A stretch of DNA of 64,000 nucleotides, from assembly GCA_023846275.1 (NCBI GenBank), contig CM043875.1:4647569-4711568 (forward strand), read 5' to 3'. Position 1 is the stretch's first letter. The number at the start of each line of letters is the position of its first letter. Below the pieces are notes generated by a model. The model did not search any database. It worked only from the letters and a program-made list of their open reading frames with translations, and had not been told where the DNA came from. Shown one piece after another: positions 12,201 to 23,759 of the stretch. The position numbers and the translations under genes are program-made. This DNA comes from Vanilla planifolia (taxonomy: Eukaryota; Streptophyta; Magnoliopsida; Asparagales; Orchidaceae).

Positions 12201-13634
12201 TATGAATAGAACATCTTCTTTAAGTTTAGATTCTCAAACTTTAACAAAAGCTCTCTCTTTCACTCTTTTCATTTCTGTCATTTAAACTTAATTTTGTTAT
12301 TGTAACTCTGAAATAAGGTCTACTGTTAAAAGTCTAAAGTAAGACGCTCGAAACAGACTATAAAAAGACATGTCAAAGAGATTGTTAGATAGGATTTGAT
12401 GTGTTTTAATATAAATAAAGAACTGTTAATTGATAAAGCTTGAAAGCATATAAGAACTCATGTAGCCAACCACAATGTTAGGGGTCATTGTCGTGGAGAT
12501 TTTACCTCCCTATTGATATATTCAAATTTTAGATTTTAGTTAAAGTTTCTTTGATGTATGTTCTTTAATTTTGAATTTTTTATAATAATCAAACATGCAT
12601 TTAGGTATTGATAAAAAGTATTAAATTTATCTTAAAACATATTATTTAAAGTTTTTGGTTGTTGAACATGAGGACTTGGTTGTCTTGTTGTGGTTTGCTG
12701 TATTCAATCTTGTTGATGTTTCACATTCAATTTGTCTATCATCTCGATAATTGTTATTGTTATTATTGGTTAAGGTAATGTATTAAAAAAACTGTGAATC
12801 TGTAAAAAACTTGGTTAAATGTGTTACAAAAATTGTAAATCTGCATAACACTTCTAGAATATTTTTTTTCTGTTCAATTAAGTTCAAAATTCTAAAACCA
12901 ACATAGTTTCTTTACGAGGAATTGTTATTAACAGGTTCCCTATATTGCATTTGAGAAATCAAGAACTTTGTTTGAGTATATGTTTTTTTTGACACATTGG
13001 TACTTTTTGAAGTTTATGCATCATTTTATATAGTTCATCAATTATAGATTGTTGTTTTGTATTTGATATAGTTTAATGTTTTGCAGGATTTGAATGGAAG
13101 GATAATTAGAGTTCAAATGGCAAAGAGGTTCAAGAAACCAGACTACACTAGGGAACATAAGATGATTACCCACAACGATGAACGAAACCACAGGATCTAC
13201 GTTGGAAATCTTGATTGGAAAGCAGGGGCTAACAACCTTAGGGATTTTTTTTCTACCAAATTTAAGCCAGTTTATGCCAAAGTAGTTTTTGAAAATCATT
13301 CAGGAATGTCTTCTGGTTATGGGTTTGTTGGTTTTGCCACCAAGGAAGAGGCTGAGGCAGCCATTTCAGAACTTGATGGGGTGGTAATATTGATGTCTTA
13401 TTCTTTGTTAAATCTTTATGTTCTTCTCTATAGTTTAAGTTTTGCTATACTAAAATTGCTACTAATTCTGATAAGAATCCTAACAATTGCTTCAGTGCAT
13501 ATAATGATCAAGTTTTCATTCTAATGCAATTTCAACAGGAATTAATGGGAAGGCCCGTAAGACTCCAATTAAGTAAAAAGATGACTGTTGCATCTGGCTC
13601 AAATGGAGGGCATAAGATGGTAGAAGAACCTTAA
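6253..13634 (+). CDS. CP33B: Chloroplast ribonucleoprotein with two RRMs, CP33B-like
   Basis: Four exons (6253-6597, 6681-6779, 13087-13383, 13539-13634), all joined in phase 0, give 278 residues. Residues 1-60 are rich in Ala, Ser and Thr and poor in acid, as in a plastid transit peptide. An acidic linker (62-80) follows. RRM1 (about 86-162) has RNP2 KLYVMNLP and RNP1 KGYAFVTM. RRM2 (about 184-262) has RNP2 IYVGNL and RNP1 SGYGFVGF. Nuclear cpRNPs of this type bind chloroplast transcripts and assist their stability, splicing and editing. Exon phrases such as VEII, AKRFKKP and ELMGRP match what I recall of Arabidopsis CP33B (At2g35410), so I prefer it over CP29, CP31 or CP33A. The ATG at 6253 was chosen because it opens the transit peptide. 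Intron 1 appears to use a GC donor. Intron 2 is 6.3 kb and repeat-filled. All core RNP residues look intact, so the gene is probably functional. Confidence 0.9.
6598..6680 (+). other. Intron 1 of the CP33B-like gene, probable GC-AG type
   Basis: The donor reads GAG|GCAAGT, the strong consensus of the minor GC-AG class of U2 introns. The acceptor is TATATATAG at 6672-6680. Joining here gives Val-Glu-Ile-Ile at the RRM1 beta2-beta3 edge, as in the family. A GT donor four bases further on (GTAATC at 6604) is also in frame but would add two residues (Ala-Ser) where the family has none. A T-rich tract at about 6643-6657 serves as the polypyrimidine tract. Confidence 0.7.
8008..8084. repeat. (TA)n with interspersed CA, microsatellite
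   Basis: About 77 bp of alternating TA broken at regular points by single CA steps, giving a secondary period near 16 bp. It sits inside intron 2 of the CP33B-like gene. Confidence 0.95.
8660..9220 (-). repeat. LTR-like repeat, copy A (inverted relative to 23.76-24.29 kb)
   Basis: The reverse complement of 23,760-24,290 aligns along this stretch in the same order of blocks: CATACTTG-TTATC near 8680, AGTTTAGTTGTT near 8710, TCTCATAT-CTTG-CATCTCA near 8800, a GATCACA-rich array at 8,870-9,080, and TTAGGCTTAAA near 9,143. The GATCACA words repeat every 20-50 bp and alternate with AAGTGGTGACCA words. The two copies are clearly diverged, so this is an old dispersed repeat, probably part of an LTR. 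Confidence 0.65.
10050..10550. other. GC-richer unclassified patch within intron 2
   Basis: This stretch is less AT-rich than the rest of the intron and contains a minus-strand open frame of 75 codons (10072-10299), but I recognise no domain in it. A pyrimidine-rich block follows. It could be a piece of an LTR or an old insertion. Confidence 0.25.
11640..12080. repeat. Degenerate short-period array of GTGG/CACGTG-like words
   Basis: About 440 bp in which phrases built around GGCACGTGA, GTGCATGGCAGAC and GCACACGATAAAC recur roughly every 20 bp, with strong GC enrichment over the flanks. It is followed by a TATA-like AT-rich stretch and a CTCTCTTTCACTC tract near 12.25 kb, the usual order in a plant LTR (U3 array, then R/U5). 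I infer an LTR relic. The terminal boundaries are not visible. Confidence 0.45.
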
Positions 13635-14141
13635 TGGATTAATCGGAATTGCATATTTTGACAAATGTTAATGGAAGCTTTTATGGGTTTATGAACTTGC
13701 TTACCACAGAAGAATGCTGCTATAAGATTAAATGGATAAAAGCTACCATATTCGATTTGTTTGTATATTTTTCTTCCATGCCTCCTTTGATTTCTTGCAT
13801 CTTCAAAGAAGCTTGCTAACAATTCTAGCATGTGGTTTGAGGTACATTGTTTTCGCTTTCATTATAGATGTATTGGTATTTAGATATTATTCTTACCATA
13901 AGTTTCTCTGTTACAAGACATTGATCTGTTATGTGATATTATTTAATAATTTTTTCCTAATTTGATCTCATGATTTATTTAAGAAATTTTTTTTGAAAAT
14001 TATCATTGCAGGATTTAAAATGACATTATCAAGTTCTATGTCAATGGCATTCAACTAAACAAGTCTTTTAAATCACATTAAATTGATAAATAACCAGATA
14101 TATGACATTAGCATTTATATATTATTTTTGAAGTAATGGAT
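13635..14141. other. 3' region of the CP33B-like gene and intergenic spacer
   Basis: AT-rich sequence after the stop codon. It probably begins with the 3' untranslated region. The short frames here overlap each other and show no recognisable domain. Confidence 0.5.
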
Positions 14142-14153
14142 GCTCTGATACCA
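14142..14153 (-). promoter_or_regulatory. Primer-binding-site-like remnant of an LTR element
   Basis: On the minus strand this is a perfect TGGTATCAGAGC, the block complementary to the 3' part of initiator-Met tRNA that primes many plant LTR retrotransposons. It is preceded on that strand by TTGTCACAAAA, which could be an LTR terminus (ending CA) plus a short spacer. No internal coding region was recognised to its left, so only a small relic seems to remain, about 550 bp upstream of the ATL gene. Confidence 0.45.
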
Positions 14154-14698
14154 TTTTGTGACAAATCATCACTAAGAAATTGTCTGGATGAATGTAAGTT
14201 TGATAGTAAGTAATGTTCTTTGTTTCCATTGTTGTGATAAAAACATTCTCCACAGCTTAACATCTACTCCTGGCGTGGGCCAATGTAACGTTAGTATTAA
14301 AATCTCTGTAAAGCATTATTTAAGGTGCTTTTAATACATTTGATTTTTAAAAGAAATGAAAGATAATTTATTTGAATTATAGTTCATCAATTATCATTTG
14401 TTATTACTGCAATTCAAACCCCTTTTTCTGTAGAGAGGTACAAAGGAGAGGAGAACCAGAGAAAGCGAAAGCTAACCAAAGCAAAAGCATAACATCTTAC
14501 CTGTCTTCTTACAGACTTAACCTTGCTCTTGGATTCTTCTCTGCAAGCGCAAAGTCCAAAATCCCATCTTTTCCACTATTCCCAACCTTCCTCCTCTACC
14601 CATCTCCCAATTTCTCATAAAAAAATCAGTTCAACAGCTCACGAGTGCCTGCTCTTTCTATTGATTTGATCGTCTCCTCTCCAGTTCTTCCTCCGTTC

Positions 14699-15325
14699 AT
14701 GGATATGGCCGAAAACCAGCAGGGCTGGCTTACTTATGATGGTAGCAAGGACTGCTCCCAAGGAGTTTGCACCGTCTACTGCCCTCAATGGTGCTACGTC
14801 CTTCTCCCTCCCCCGCCAGCTTTCTCCCTCTCAGGCGCCGACGAGGACGACTCCGGCACATCCTTCTCCCCTCTCGTCATTGCCATCATCGGCATCCTAG
14901 CAAGCGCCCTCGTTTTGGTCAGCTACTACACCTTCATCTCCAAGTACTGTGGCTCTTTATCCTTCCACAGCCGCCACTTGAACCGCCGCCACCCGTCTCC
15001 CGACGAAGAGCACGGCGGCGGCGACCGCTCCCTGTTCCATGAGAGGTTGCCTTCTAATGGGCTGGACGAGGCGCAAATCAGCAAGATCACAGTTTGCAGG
15101 TATAAAAGAGGAGAGGGGCCCGTGGAGGGCACGGATTGCTCTGTTTGCCTTGCTGAGTTCAGGGAAGAAGATGACCTTCGTCTTCTCCCGAAGTGCAGCC
15201 ATGCCTTCCACCTTCAGTGCATTGACACTTGGTTGAGGGCTCACTCCAATTGCCCCCTTTGCCGAGCCAACATCGTATCAGCAGCTCCAGCAATAACGGA
15301 TCTGGAGAGCCTTACCTCTGCATAG
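14699..15325 (+). CDS. ATL52: RING-H2 finger E3 ubiquitin ligase, ATL51/ATL52-like
   Basis: A single exon encodes 208 residues. Residues 18-32 hold a Cys-rich segment ([15 protein letters not shown]) followed by a proline run. One hydrophobic span at 58-80 is the predicted membrane anchor. The GLD motif is at 121-123. A complete RING-H2 domain follows (C147, C150, C166, H168, H171, C174, C185, C188; CX2CX15CXHX2HX2CX10CX2C, with the Pro before the last Cys pair), binding two zinc ions and recruiting an E2. Anchor, GLD and RING in this order define the ATL family of plant membrane ubiquitin ligases. The Cys-rich start resembles what I recall of ATL51/ATL52. The frame extends 18 codons upstream only through non-ATG codons, so the ATG at 14699 is taken as the start. 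Lack of introns is typical of ATLs. Substrate unknown. All eight zinc ligands are present, so it is probably active. Confidence 0.93.
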   Translation: MDMAENQQGWLTYDGSKDCSQGVCTVYCPQWCYVLLPPPPAFSLSGADEDDSGTSFSPLVIAIIGILASALVLVSYYTFISKYCGSLSFHSRHLNRRHPSPDEEHGGGDRSLFHERLPSNGLDEAQISKITVCRYKRGEGPVEGTDCSVCLAEFREEDDLRLLPKCSHAFHLQCIDTWLRAHSNCPLCRANIVSAAPAITDLESLTSA

Positions 15326-16140
15326 AAGAAATCCAATTGGGAAATGTTCAGCAAAGGGGAGGTGGGAGAAGGGAAAGGAAACTTCTTACAGAGGGACGAA
15401 ATTCTACCATGGAAGTGAAAGAAGCAAAACGCTCTGCTTCAAAGATTGAAAATTTAAGACAGTGATTCAATTGGGAAGGATCTACAAAGCAATCTGTGTG
15501 CTATTGATTGCATTTTTTTTGTGTTCTTGATGAAGGGTATTCGCTATTATGGTTTGAGGTTTTTTTTATTAAGGACAGCAAATGATGCTCTCATCATTTT
15601 AATTCTTGCTGGATTAGCAGATTTGCTCAAAGTTGGGTAAAGTTAAAAGAGATGCTTGACATTTTCTTCTGCTGCTTCTCCTTTTGCTCTTTTTATTGTT
15701 TTGTTTTTGTTCTAATTTTTCTTCTTATGCCATTTACAAGTCATGAGCTTGTGCCTAAAATGAGAACTAGCTAATTGTTGATCTGTTCAAGGCCACTGTT
15801 CCTCAGATGGAAATAATGCCCATGGAGTTGGCTTGTTCATCTATGCATCGTAATGGCCAACAAGCCATAAAACCCAAACCGGTTGAACTTTGTGGTTGAG
15901 AGGACGATGGGGTGATCAAGAACTTGAGGGTGATTGAGAGCTAAACGATTTTTGTCTTTGTCATGTGTGTAGATGCTCGTCCTGCACATGTATGTGGGTT
16001 CATTGGTGCCACAAGAGTTGTCAGCCAAGAACACATAAGGGACATGATGTTTTATTAATTTAAATGTTTGAATAATAATTAATTGATTCAAGCTTATAGG
16101 AGTTTTGGTTAAAATTAAGTTATAATTGAATTGAGATGAA
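15326..16140. other. 3' region of the ATL gene and spacer
   Basis: Up to about 15,800 the sequence is moderately AT-rich, non-repetitive and plausibly 3' untranslated region and downstream flank. A 102-codon minus-strand frame at 15837-16145 has no recognisable domain and is not called. Confidence 0.5.
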
Positions 16141-16591
16141 AACAAGAAGAATGACTAGGTGTTTCACACCCTTCCAAAGTCGGATGTATTGTATGCTAGA
16201 CTCAGTGTACAGTATGTTAAGGCTATGTATATCGTGCATCGAGTTAATGGATGTATATCGGGCCTAACATATGTATGTTAACTCATACATACAATACATG
16301 TAAGCAAAGTTTTTGTGAATAATTAAAGTTTTGTTTGTTAAGGAAAAGGAATTTGGTAAGCATGTGAGTAAAGTAAAAGAGATTTTCTTGTAATATAATT
16401 TGCATGATTTTTTTTATATAAAAAATTAAAGTAAGAGAAATAATGGGAAAAAATATCTAAAAACTAGGTAAGTGGATTTATGTAAACTATATGTAAGTAA
16501 AATAATGCATTATTTCGTGAAAATATAATTATGTAACTTATGTGCATGGCATCATTTTATTCTCATATGTGTTGTGACATGATTTTTAAAA

Positions 16592-16616
16592 TAAAGTGTA
16601 TATATATATATATATT
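16592..16616. repeat. (TA)n microsatellite
   Basis: A pure alternating TA tract of about 22-24 bp following GTG, within AT-rich repeat debris. Confidence 0.85.
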
Positions 16617-17640
16617 ATAAGCATTGAATAATTACATCATACTTGTTATATAATATATGATAAAAATATCATAACATAGAGAAAAGAAAAGAATAACAAA
16701 TAGAAAGATAATTAAAAAGAGATGATAATATTTTGATCATGTAAGTCTTATATGCACATCAATCATGATAGTATTATATATAAGATGATGAGATGATATA
16801 ATGATAATTCATAAGATAAAATGAGAAAAAATGATGTTATAATTAATAAGCACATGTTATATATCATGTTATGGGATGGCAACATAGATTTTATTCTTAA
16901 TATGATATGATAAAATACTAAATAGAGGTTATCACACCCACCTAATATTAATCAACACAATCTAATAAATTTAAATAAGAGCTTATCGTTTACAAAAGAT
17001 GACACATATTACTAAAATAAGCAAATGTGACAAAAAATCTACAATAATCTTAAAACATTCTATCATCAATAGCATCACATAGAAAACAAATAGCTATCAT
17101 ACTACATATAAGTTTAAAACTAATACTGATACAAAAATTTTTAATAAAATACAAATATATCTACACATACACAATATCCCTTGTAGTCGTTAAATACATA
17201 AGTTTTGTAGCCCTTAGGTCCTAAATTATCCTATAAGAACCCTAAGCTTGATGAGTATCAGCTTCACCAGTAATGTAAATATGAAATAAGTATGTTCAGT
17301 AGAAAAACCTTTAGCTATATACAATAAAATAAATAAAGTGACTAAACATTAAAATAGAGTAGTAAATAAAAGAATACATATAATCTACACATAAAAAAAT
17401 ATTGTAACAATGTGTATATATCTATATGCATACATGTTTAACTCATTATAATTATATAATATCTTTTATTTTACTTTTCTTTTATTTCTTTTATATTTAT
17501 TCTTTTTTAAAATTTTTATCTATTCTTTTTATATTAGATGTTCCTTTTTCCTCTTAGCCAAACTTATTTATGACTCTTATCACAATATTTAAGAATATTA
17601 TATTATGTCTTATCATCATAAACATAAGCACTCTAAAAAT

Positions 17641-17988
17641 ATCATGGCCTCATCTTTGAGTATTATAATACTAGAGAATGAAATATCTCATCATCATTAA
17701 GTCTTATTCTTAAATACTAACATCCATTGCTAACAAAAAACAAGGTGAATAAAGTGCCAAAGTCCTATTTTTGAGTACCTACGACACGTGGGAGTAAAGT
17801 ATCTCATCATCACTAAGTCTTACTCTCTAATACTAGCAACATATGTTAAAAAGGTACGAGATATTTGGAATACCAAAGCCTTATCTTTGTGTATCCACAA
17901 CACCAAGAAACAAAGTATCTCATCATCACAAAATCAAAGACTTTGTATGCTATAACCCACAATCTTTAAGCACCATAACACCAAAAGT
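17641..17988. repeat. 116-bp tandem repeat, three copies
   Basis: Units begin near 17641, 17757 and 17873. The landmark TATCTCATCATCA sits at 17684, 17800 and 17916, exactly 116 bp apart each time, and each unit opens with a CCAAAG-CCTTATTTTTGAG-like phrase. The copies differ at many sites and the third fades at its end, so the array is old. It may be a subrepeat inside an LTR. Confidence 0.8.
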
Positions 17989-18141
17989 GACATATACTAT
18001 GTATATCACATTAATAAGATTATTATCCAGTAAAGTCATGCTTTTTCTCGAGTTAATTAGCTTATTTTTTCTTTTAGCTTTTTATTTTGTTTTCTTTTAT
18101 CTTATCATATATTCTAAATTATAACATCATATAACAAATAA

Positions 18142-18232
18142 AATTTTATATATGTAATTGTATATATACATACACATACATACACATACACATACACATA
18201 CACACATAACATACACACACGCACACATATAT
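18142..18232. repeat. Compound TA / CATA / CA microsatellite
   Basis: TA steps pass into CATACA repeats and then CACACA, over about 90 bp. Confidence 0.9.
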
Positions 18233-21200
18233 CAATAATCATAGAGTGTAATAACAAAATAAAAACACATATGCTTGATCAAGGATTCTTTCTTTAATTA
18301 TATTAATGATATAATCTAAATGAAGTTTACCTAATCTAAAGAAGAGATTTAAAAGAATTCTATGCTATACAATGCTCATATTATCAAGAATTTTATAATA
18401 ATATCAAGATATATTTAATAATAATCTACTTACATCATAATTAATTCATCTATTTACTTGATAGTTCAAAGATGCCTCTTCTATAATTTTTTTATTTTTG
18501 TATCAGTTCATTTATTCTCATATAATAATTCATATAAATATTTATTAATAATAATTTAATCTATATTATAAAAGTATTTTCAAAAGCTATGCTTAATAAA
18601 CTATTCTTATTTTTGTTGTTTTCATTATATCGTACAATATGATTGTGCATTTAGGGCATTAAATGGTCAAATCAATATATTACTATGATTGTATTAGTCC
18701 CATATCACTATCATACATATATGATTTAAGACAATCAATGGGTCATATAAAAAATCAGAAGAATGATCTATAGCTAACTTGATACTTACTTTTCTATGCT
18801 AAATTTATGAAATAAAGCAAAAACCCCTTTTTCACATAGGCTTCTTCTTTTCCTTTGTGATCTCTTTTTTTATAAGGAATAATGTCACTTTCTTTTCCTT
18901 CTGTCTCTATAACTCTCATTTCTCTCTCTTCTTCTCTCATTCTCTTTCTCACTCTTTCTTGAAGCTTTTCCAAAACCTAAAATTTTAGTCACAAGTAAAG
19001 GAGAAACTTATTTTATTATTAAATAAGAAGATTAAAATAAGTTAATTTTTTTAATATTTTCTTTATAATTTCATAAAAAAAATTAATTCCCTTATGAAAA
19101 TTTCAAACTAATAGAATTCTCATGACAAAATCTTCATAATGGTACACTCAAATATAAAATTTTGTTATTATCATTTTAATATATTTTTAGGTACTCCTAA
19201 TTCAATATATTTTTAAATTATGAATTTGTAACATTTATGTTAGATATATAAAATATGCTTTAAGTGGATGTAAGAGTTTAATTTGGTGGATAGATATAAG
19301 ATGAAATGATGAGATTATGTTGTAATGCTTATTTGGGAAATCTAACCCTTTTGTATTAGAAATATGATAAGGATGAAAAATGATGACAAAGAAAATGATT
19401 AAATAATAGTAAAAAAATAAAATTGATAATGATATGAAAAATATGATATGCTTATATGTATACTATATAGGATAACATATGATATTTATTTATTCATTTG
19501 AGATATAACTATATATAAGTCTTTCATATTTGTTACTATTTTATATCTACACTTAATTATTAATTTACATTGTTAGATTATTTTTATATCAAAATTTACT
19601 ACTTAGCTTTGAAGAACTTATTTTCTTATATTATAAGTCAAGTCATAGACATACATAAAAAGCATGAGTAGAAAGGAAAATAAAATTAAAGATCTATTAT
19701 AGAGAAATATTTTGAGAAATATTCTATTATTTATATTCTTATATATAAATGATATTTTAATAATGAGATTTCATTTAGTTCACATGCATATGATAATTTA
19801 TTTTTACTATATTTTATAAAACATGAATTAGTTTTATCATCATTGTTGCTTGTATTAGATTTGTGTCCTCTATTATACTCCAATTTAATGTGATTTGATG
19901 TGTTTATATATATTATTGAATAAAAAGTATAATAGGGTAAGATGGGATTGTATTAGAGCCCAAAGTTGATGGTATCGATGGTTTTGTGAGTAAATATATT
20001 ATCTTAGCATCCATATTTACACATTATTTATTATTAAGTATTATTCCTCATTCATATAATGAGATAATGATATGTGAAATTTCCTAAATTAAGAAGACAA
20101 ATTAGGAAGAGAAATAAAACCTATAAGAAAGGTTGAACAACTAGTGAGAATGAAAATATAAAAAAATAAAATAAAATTAGGAAAAGAATGTTCAAGCATT
20201 ACCAGTGAATCTTCACTTTAGAAGATTTTGAGTAAGAAAGCAAAAAAAGTGAATCTTCACTTATAATAACATATATTTTTGTTTAATCTAAGATGTTATA
20301 TTTGTGACTTTACGTATTTTAGTTTATAACTTTAGTATTTTTATTAATAAGGTTTACACTTTGAATTTTGATTAATCAAAATAAAAATATTAATATTTGA
20401 TTTTGCTTAATAAAAGTATGTCAATTCGTCAAGTATTTCATACGTAGAAAAACAAAACATACATTTTTGGATATGGCTTATTAAGACAATTCAATCAACA
20501 CTTATTTTGTTGCAATTAGAGTTCATTTAAATTTTTTATGAATTGTTTTTTAAAAAGGAGATTTTTAAGTATTTAATTATTATATATTATTTTAACCCTT
20601 ATCTTTTTCTTTTGTTAATCATCTGACCTTAGCATGTGTAACATTCTTCTCCTTCTTCCCTGGAAAGAGGGAGAAAGTTCCATTTCTCTTTGATCTCTCA
20701 CTAGAAATTGATTTGCTACTTTAAAAAGGATGGTAAGAAGGATTGTTTTGTAGATTTTTGTTGAATTTGAGAGGGAAAAGGGGGTTTTATGAGTTTCTCA
20801 CCTTGCAGTCATAAAGATCTTTAAGGCAAGAATTTTCTTGTGATTTGATTTTTTTATGATGTTCTTTATGCTAATTGTTTGCATTAAATTTTTTGCCATC
20901 GATTAAAGTAAAACTGTTATACCTTTCATTCAATTATAATATATGATATCATCTTTGCTAAATAAATGCTTACAAATTTTGAGTAATTAAGCTTGATTAT
21001 TTTTATTTATATATTAGATAAATATCATATAGACGATAGTTGTAGATCATATTGTGTAATGAATTTAAAGTAATGGAAGAGTGCATTTCTATGAATAATG
21101 TATAGCATAATATTATTTAATAGTATAATAAGGTTGAATAACATAGAAAATCAAGATAAAAGTGTGAACAAGTTGTAAAAATGAGATTTAATCATACAAT

Positions 21201-23759
21201 ATGTTATAGTTATCATATGAGTATGATATTTACTTGAGTGTTGCGTTCAACTTGGTATCATATAGTATGATTCAAGCATATCATAAGGTATAATCAAATA
21301 TAGGAAAGTGAGTTTGATCATACAAAAATGATCGTAACATCATTCAAGGACAATAACATTGAAAATAAGAGTCAATTTAAGTTAGACTATGAACATACTA
21401 ACATGATGTCAATATGTCATACAAGTATGATAATGAGAAAAAATAATAATTATCACATAAATACATTTAGCTAAGAGAAGGTAGAGGATTATTAGGTATG
21501 ATTGGTGACTATCATTATGTGGATCATAAAATTACAAATACTAAAATATACAAGTGTGATTTGTAGAACTGTTAAGAAATAATAGCATATTTTTTTATCA
21601 CATAATATGATGAACTCATTATACTAATATGATACAAAGATGCTAAATGAATTATGGTTTCGTAATTAACTACTCTTGATCTCGACCACTAAAATTACGA
21701 TGTCTTAGATCTAAGGTTGAAGAGGGCTAGTTTGTTGAGAAAATTTCTTAATTTAGGGACACTTAATTGACCCTATTTAAGGCTAATATTGTTATATTAC
21801 TAGGTTTTAGAGAAAATAAAACCCTAATCGTGGAGTGTTATAAAAAGGATGCTAAGAGGTTCCAAAGAAATAGTTAATATTTGGAAAAAATTCTTTACTC
21901 ATGTTACTAGGTAGAATGACCCTTGAGATGATACATAAAATTTAACTAAGATTTAAGGAAAGAAAAACAAAATTATCTTGTTAAATTGAATATAAAAACT
22001 TGAAAAAATAAATGTGATCTTCTTCCATGAAATTGTTATGTAAAAAGGTAGAAATTTGTCTTAGCATGACTAAGAATAAGTAGATTTGGTGATCAGTTAT
22101 TATGAAGTGGCTTAAGAAGTGCTTAACTCATTTAATCTTCACATAGCCTCAAGAAAATAAAGGATAAAGTAGCAATTCCATTAGTACTTATAAGTCTAAG
22201 ACTTCTTAGGAAGCACTTTCTAATTTCCAAAAGCACTTATGTTAAAATTGGTATGATATTTACCTTAATTATCAAGGTTTTTTATATGAACATATATTTG
22301 CATCCATACATAACATGCATAGGATTTGAACTTATGTTAGAATTGCATATATCATAGTTGAGGCAAATTTAATTAATATTATTCATGCAAGTTATGAGAA
22401 ATATGTGAAATTCATTAACCAAATTTAATTTGATTTGGCATTATGATTAATTTACTTTAGGAATTAATAAAAATTTTTATTATAATTTAATAAATGAATC
22501 ATAAGCTTAAAATGACCTAATATATATCTTTCACAAATATCATATTAATTCATTAGAATGTATCAAAGTCATGGGTTTGTTAAAGTTATATAAGTACTTT
22601 AAATACATCATTTTAAATATAAAAAAATTGAACTTAACATAACGTAATTAGTTATCACATTTTCTAAGATTGGGCTTCATGTATTATACATGGATTCCAT
22701 CATATCATATGTATTGTACACCAACTTCACTTTAACATTTAAAAGATAACTACAATATCCTTGTTTTGTATTTTGGCTCATGGATCATATAGGAAATGCT
22801 AGGTTATAGCATTAGATATGAAGAACAAAAATGGTTTGATGCTTTTAGGGAAAGCTAGTTGTTGGAAGTTTCATTTGAGAGAAGGAGCAAGAGCTTGAGA
22901 GAAGAAGGAAATTTAGGAGGTTGTTGACTACTAGATTAGCTCTTGTAGCTAGCAAGTGCAATGCCAATATATGTTTCCTAGCAAGAGAAAGGAGCTTGAG
23001 GTAAGTGTTGTGTTTATTATTAGCAAAGGGAAGGACATAGGAAAGAGAAATTGGAAAAAACCTAGAGTAATAAATCCAAGGTTTTTTAAAATAAAAAGGC
23101 TAAATAATGTATTTTTTGGGTGTGATATCAATTTACTTTATCCATTTCTTTCTTCCTTCGATATGAAATAAAAGTGTAAAGCTTCAGTGTGAGTGTGTGT
23201 CTTAAGTATTTATATTTAGTTTTTGTGCATAAAGAATCATGAAATTCAATGTCTAACCTTCTTTTATGTTTGAGATGAGATTTAATAAGAAATATTTGAG
23301 TTATACTAATCATATAGAGTTTTAAAAGTAACATATGTTACTTAGCATGCAACATACGATAAATTAAGTTAAGGTGTAATTGAAACCATTTTCTAAAGAA
23401 AATTGGATGTTACATCAAAATTTGATGTACAATATGCTTAATTTTAGAGCAAGGTGTAGCACGAAGGTGTATGGTACACTAGGGTAGAGTGAATGATATT
23501 AGACCTTAGCATACATATGTAAATGGTAATGGATGATACACTTAGCATAAAAGAAAAGATCTGACATGAAGAAATAATAGTCTATTGAGCAAAAATCATA
23601 AATAAAATGTGGTACACTAAAATCTTTTAGCAAGAGAAGATGGATGGTTTGTAGTATGGCACAGAAGGTATGATGTATAATATAAGATCATTGGCACACG
23701 ATACATCAAGAAAAAACTTTTAATATATAAATTGAGAGTAATTAATATAAATGATGTAA

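Larger units (their letters stand above)
6780..13086 (+). other. 6.3 kb repeat-filled intron 2 of the CP33B-like gene
   Basis: Donor GTAAGT at 6780, acceptor TTGCAG ending at 13086. The intron is far longer than its neighbours (83 and 155 bp). It holds a TA/CA microsatellite near 8.0 kb, a repeat at 8.66-9.22 kb that recurs inverted at 23.76-24.29 kb, a somewhat GC-richer unclassified patch at 10.05-10.55 kb, and a degenerate short-period array at 11.64-12.08 kb followed by a CT-rich LTR-like end near 12.25 kb. No further exon was recognised inside it. The size is best explained by old retrotransposon insertions. Confidence 0.75.
16141..23759. other. Repeat-derived AT-rich block, no gene seen
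   Basis: Overlapping decayed LTR-like sequences. CATAC/GTATG word arrays occur at 16.16-16.32, 18.62-18.76, 21.18-21.66, 22.66-22.77 and 23.40-23.72 kb. Pyrimidine-rich leader-like tracts occur at 18.80-18.97 kb (plus-strand CT, suggesting a minus-orientation LTR), and purine-rich or mixed ones near 20.65 and 22.86-23.0 kb (plus orientation). No pol domain was recognised. Short frames such as 17843-18124 and 22956-23171 fall inside these repeats and are not called. Confidence 0.45.

Noticed and set aside
14645-14698. Longer N-terminus for the ATL protein
   Set aside because: The extension opens with GTG and contains no ATG. The first ATG at 14699 gives the family-like start.
17843-18124. 93-codon frame ending in a hydrophobic segment
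   Set aside because: It overlaps the third unit of the 116-bp repeat and a T-rich tract. The hydrophobic end reflects TTT codons.
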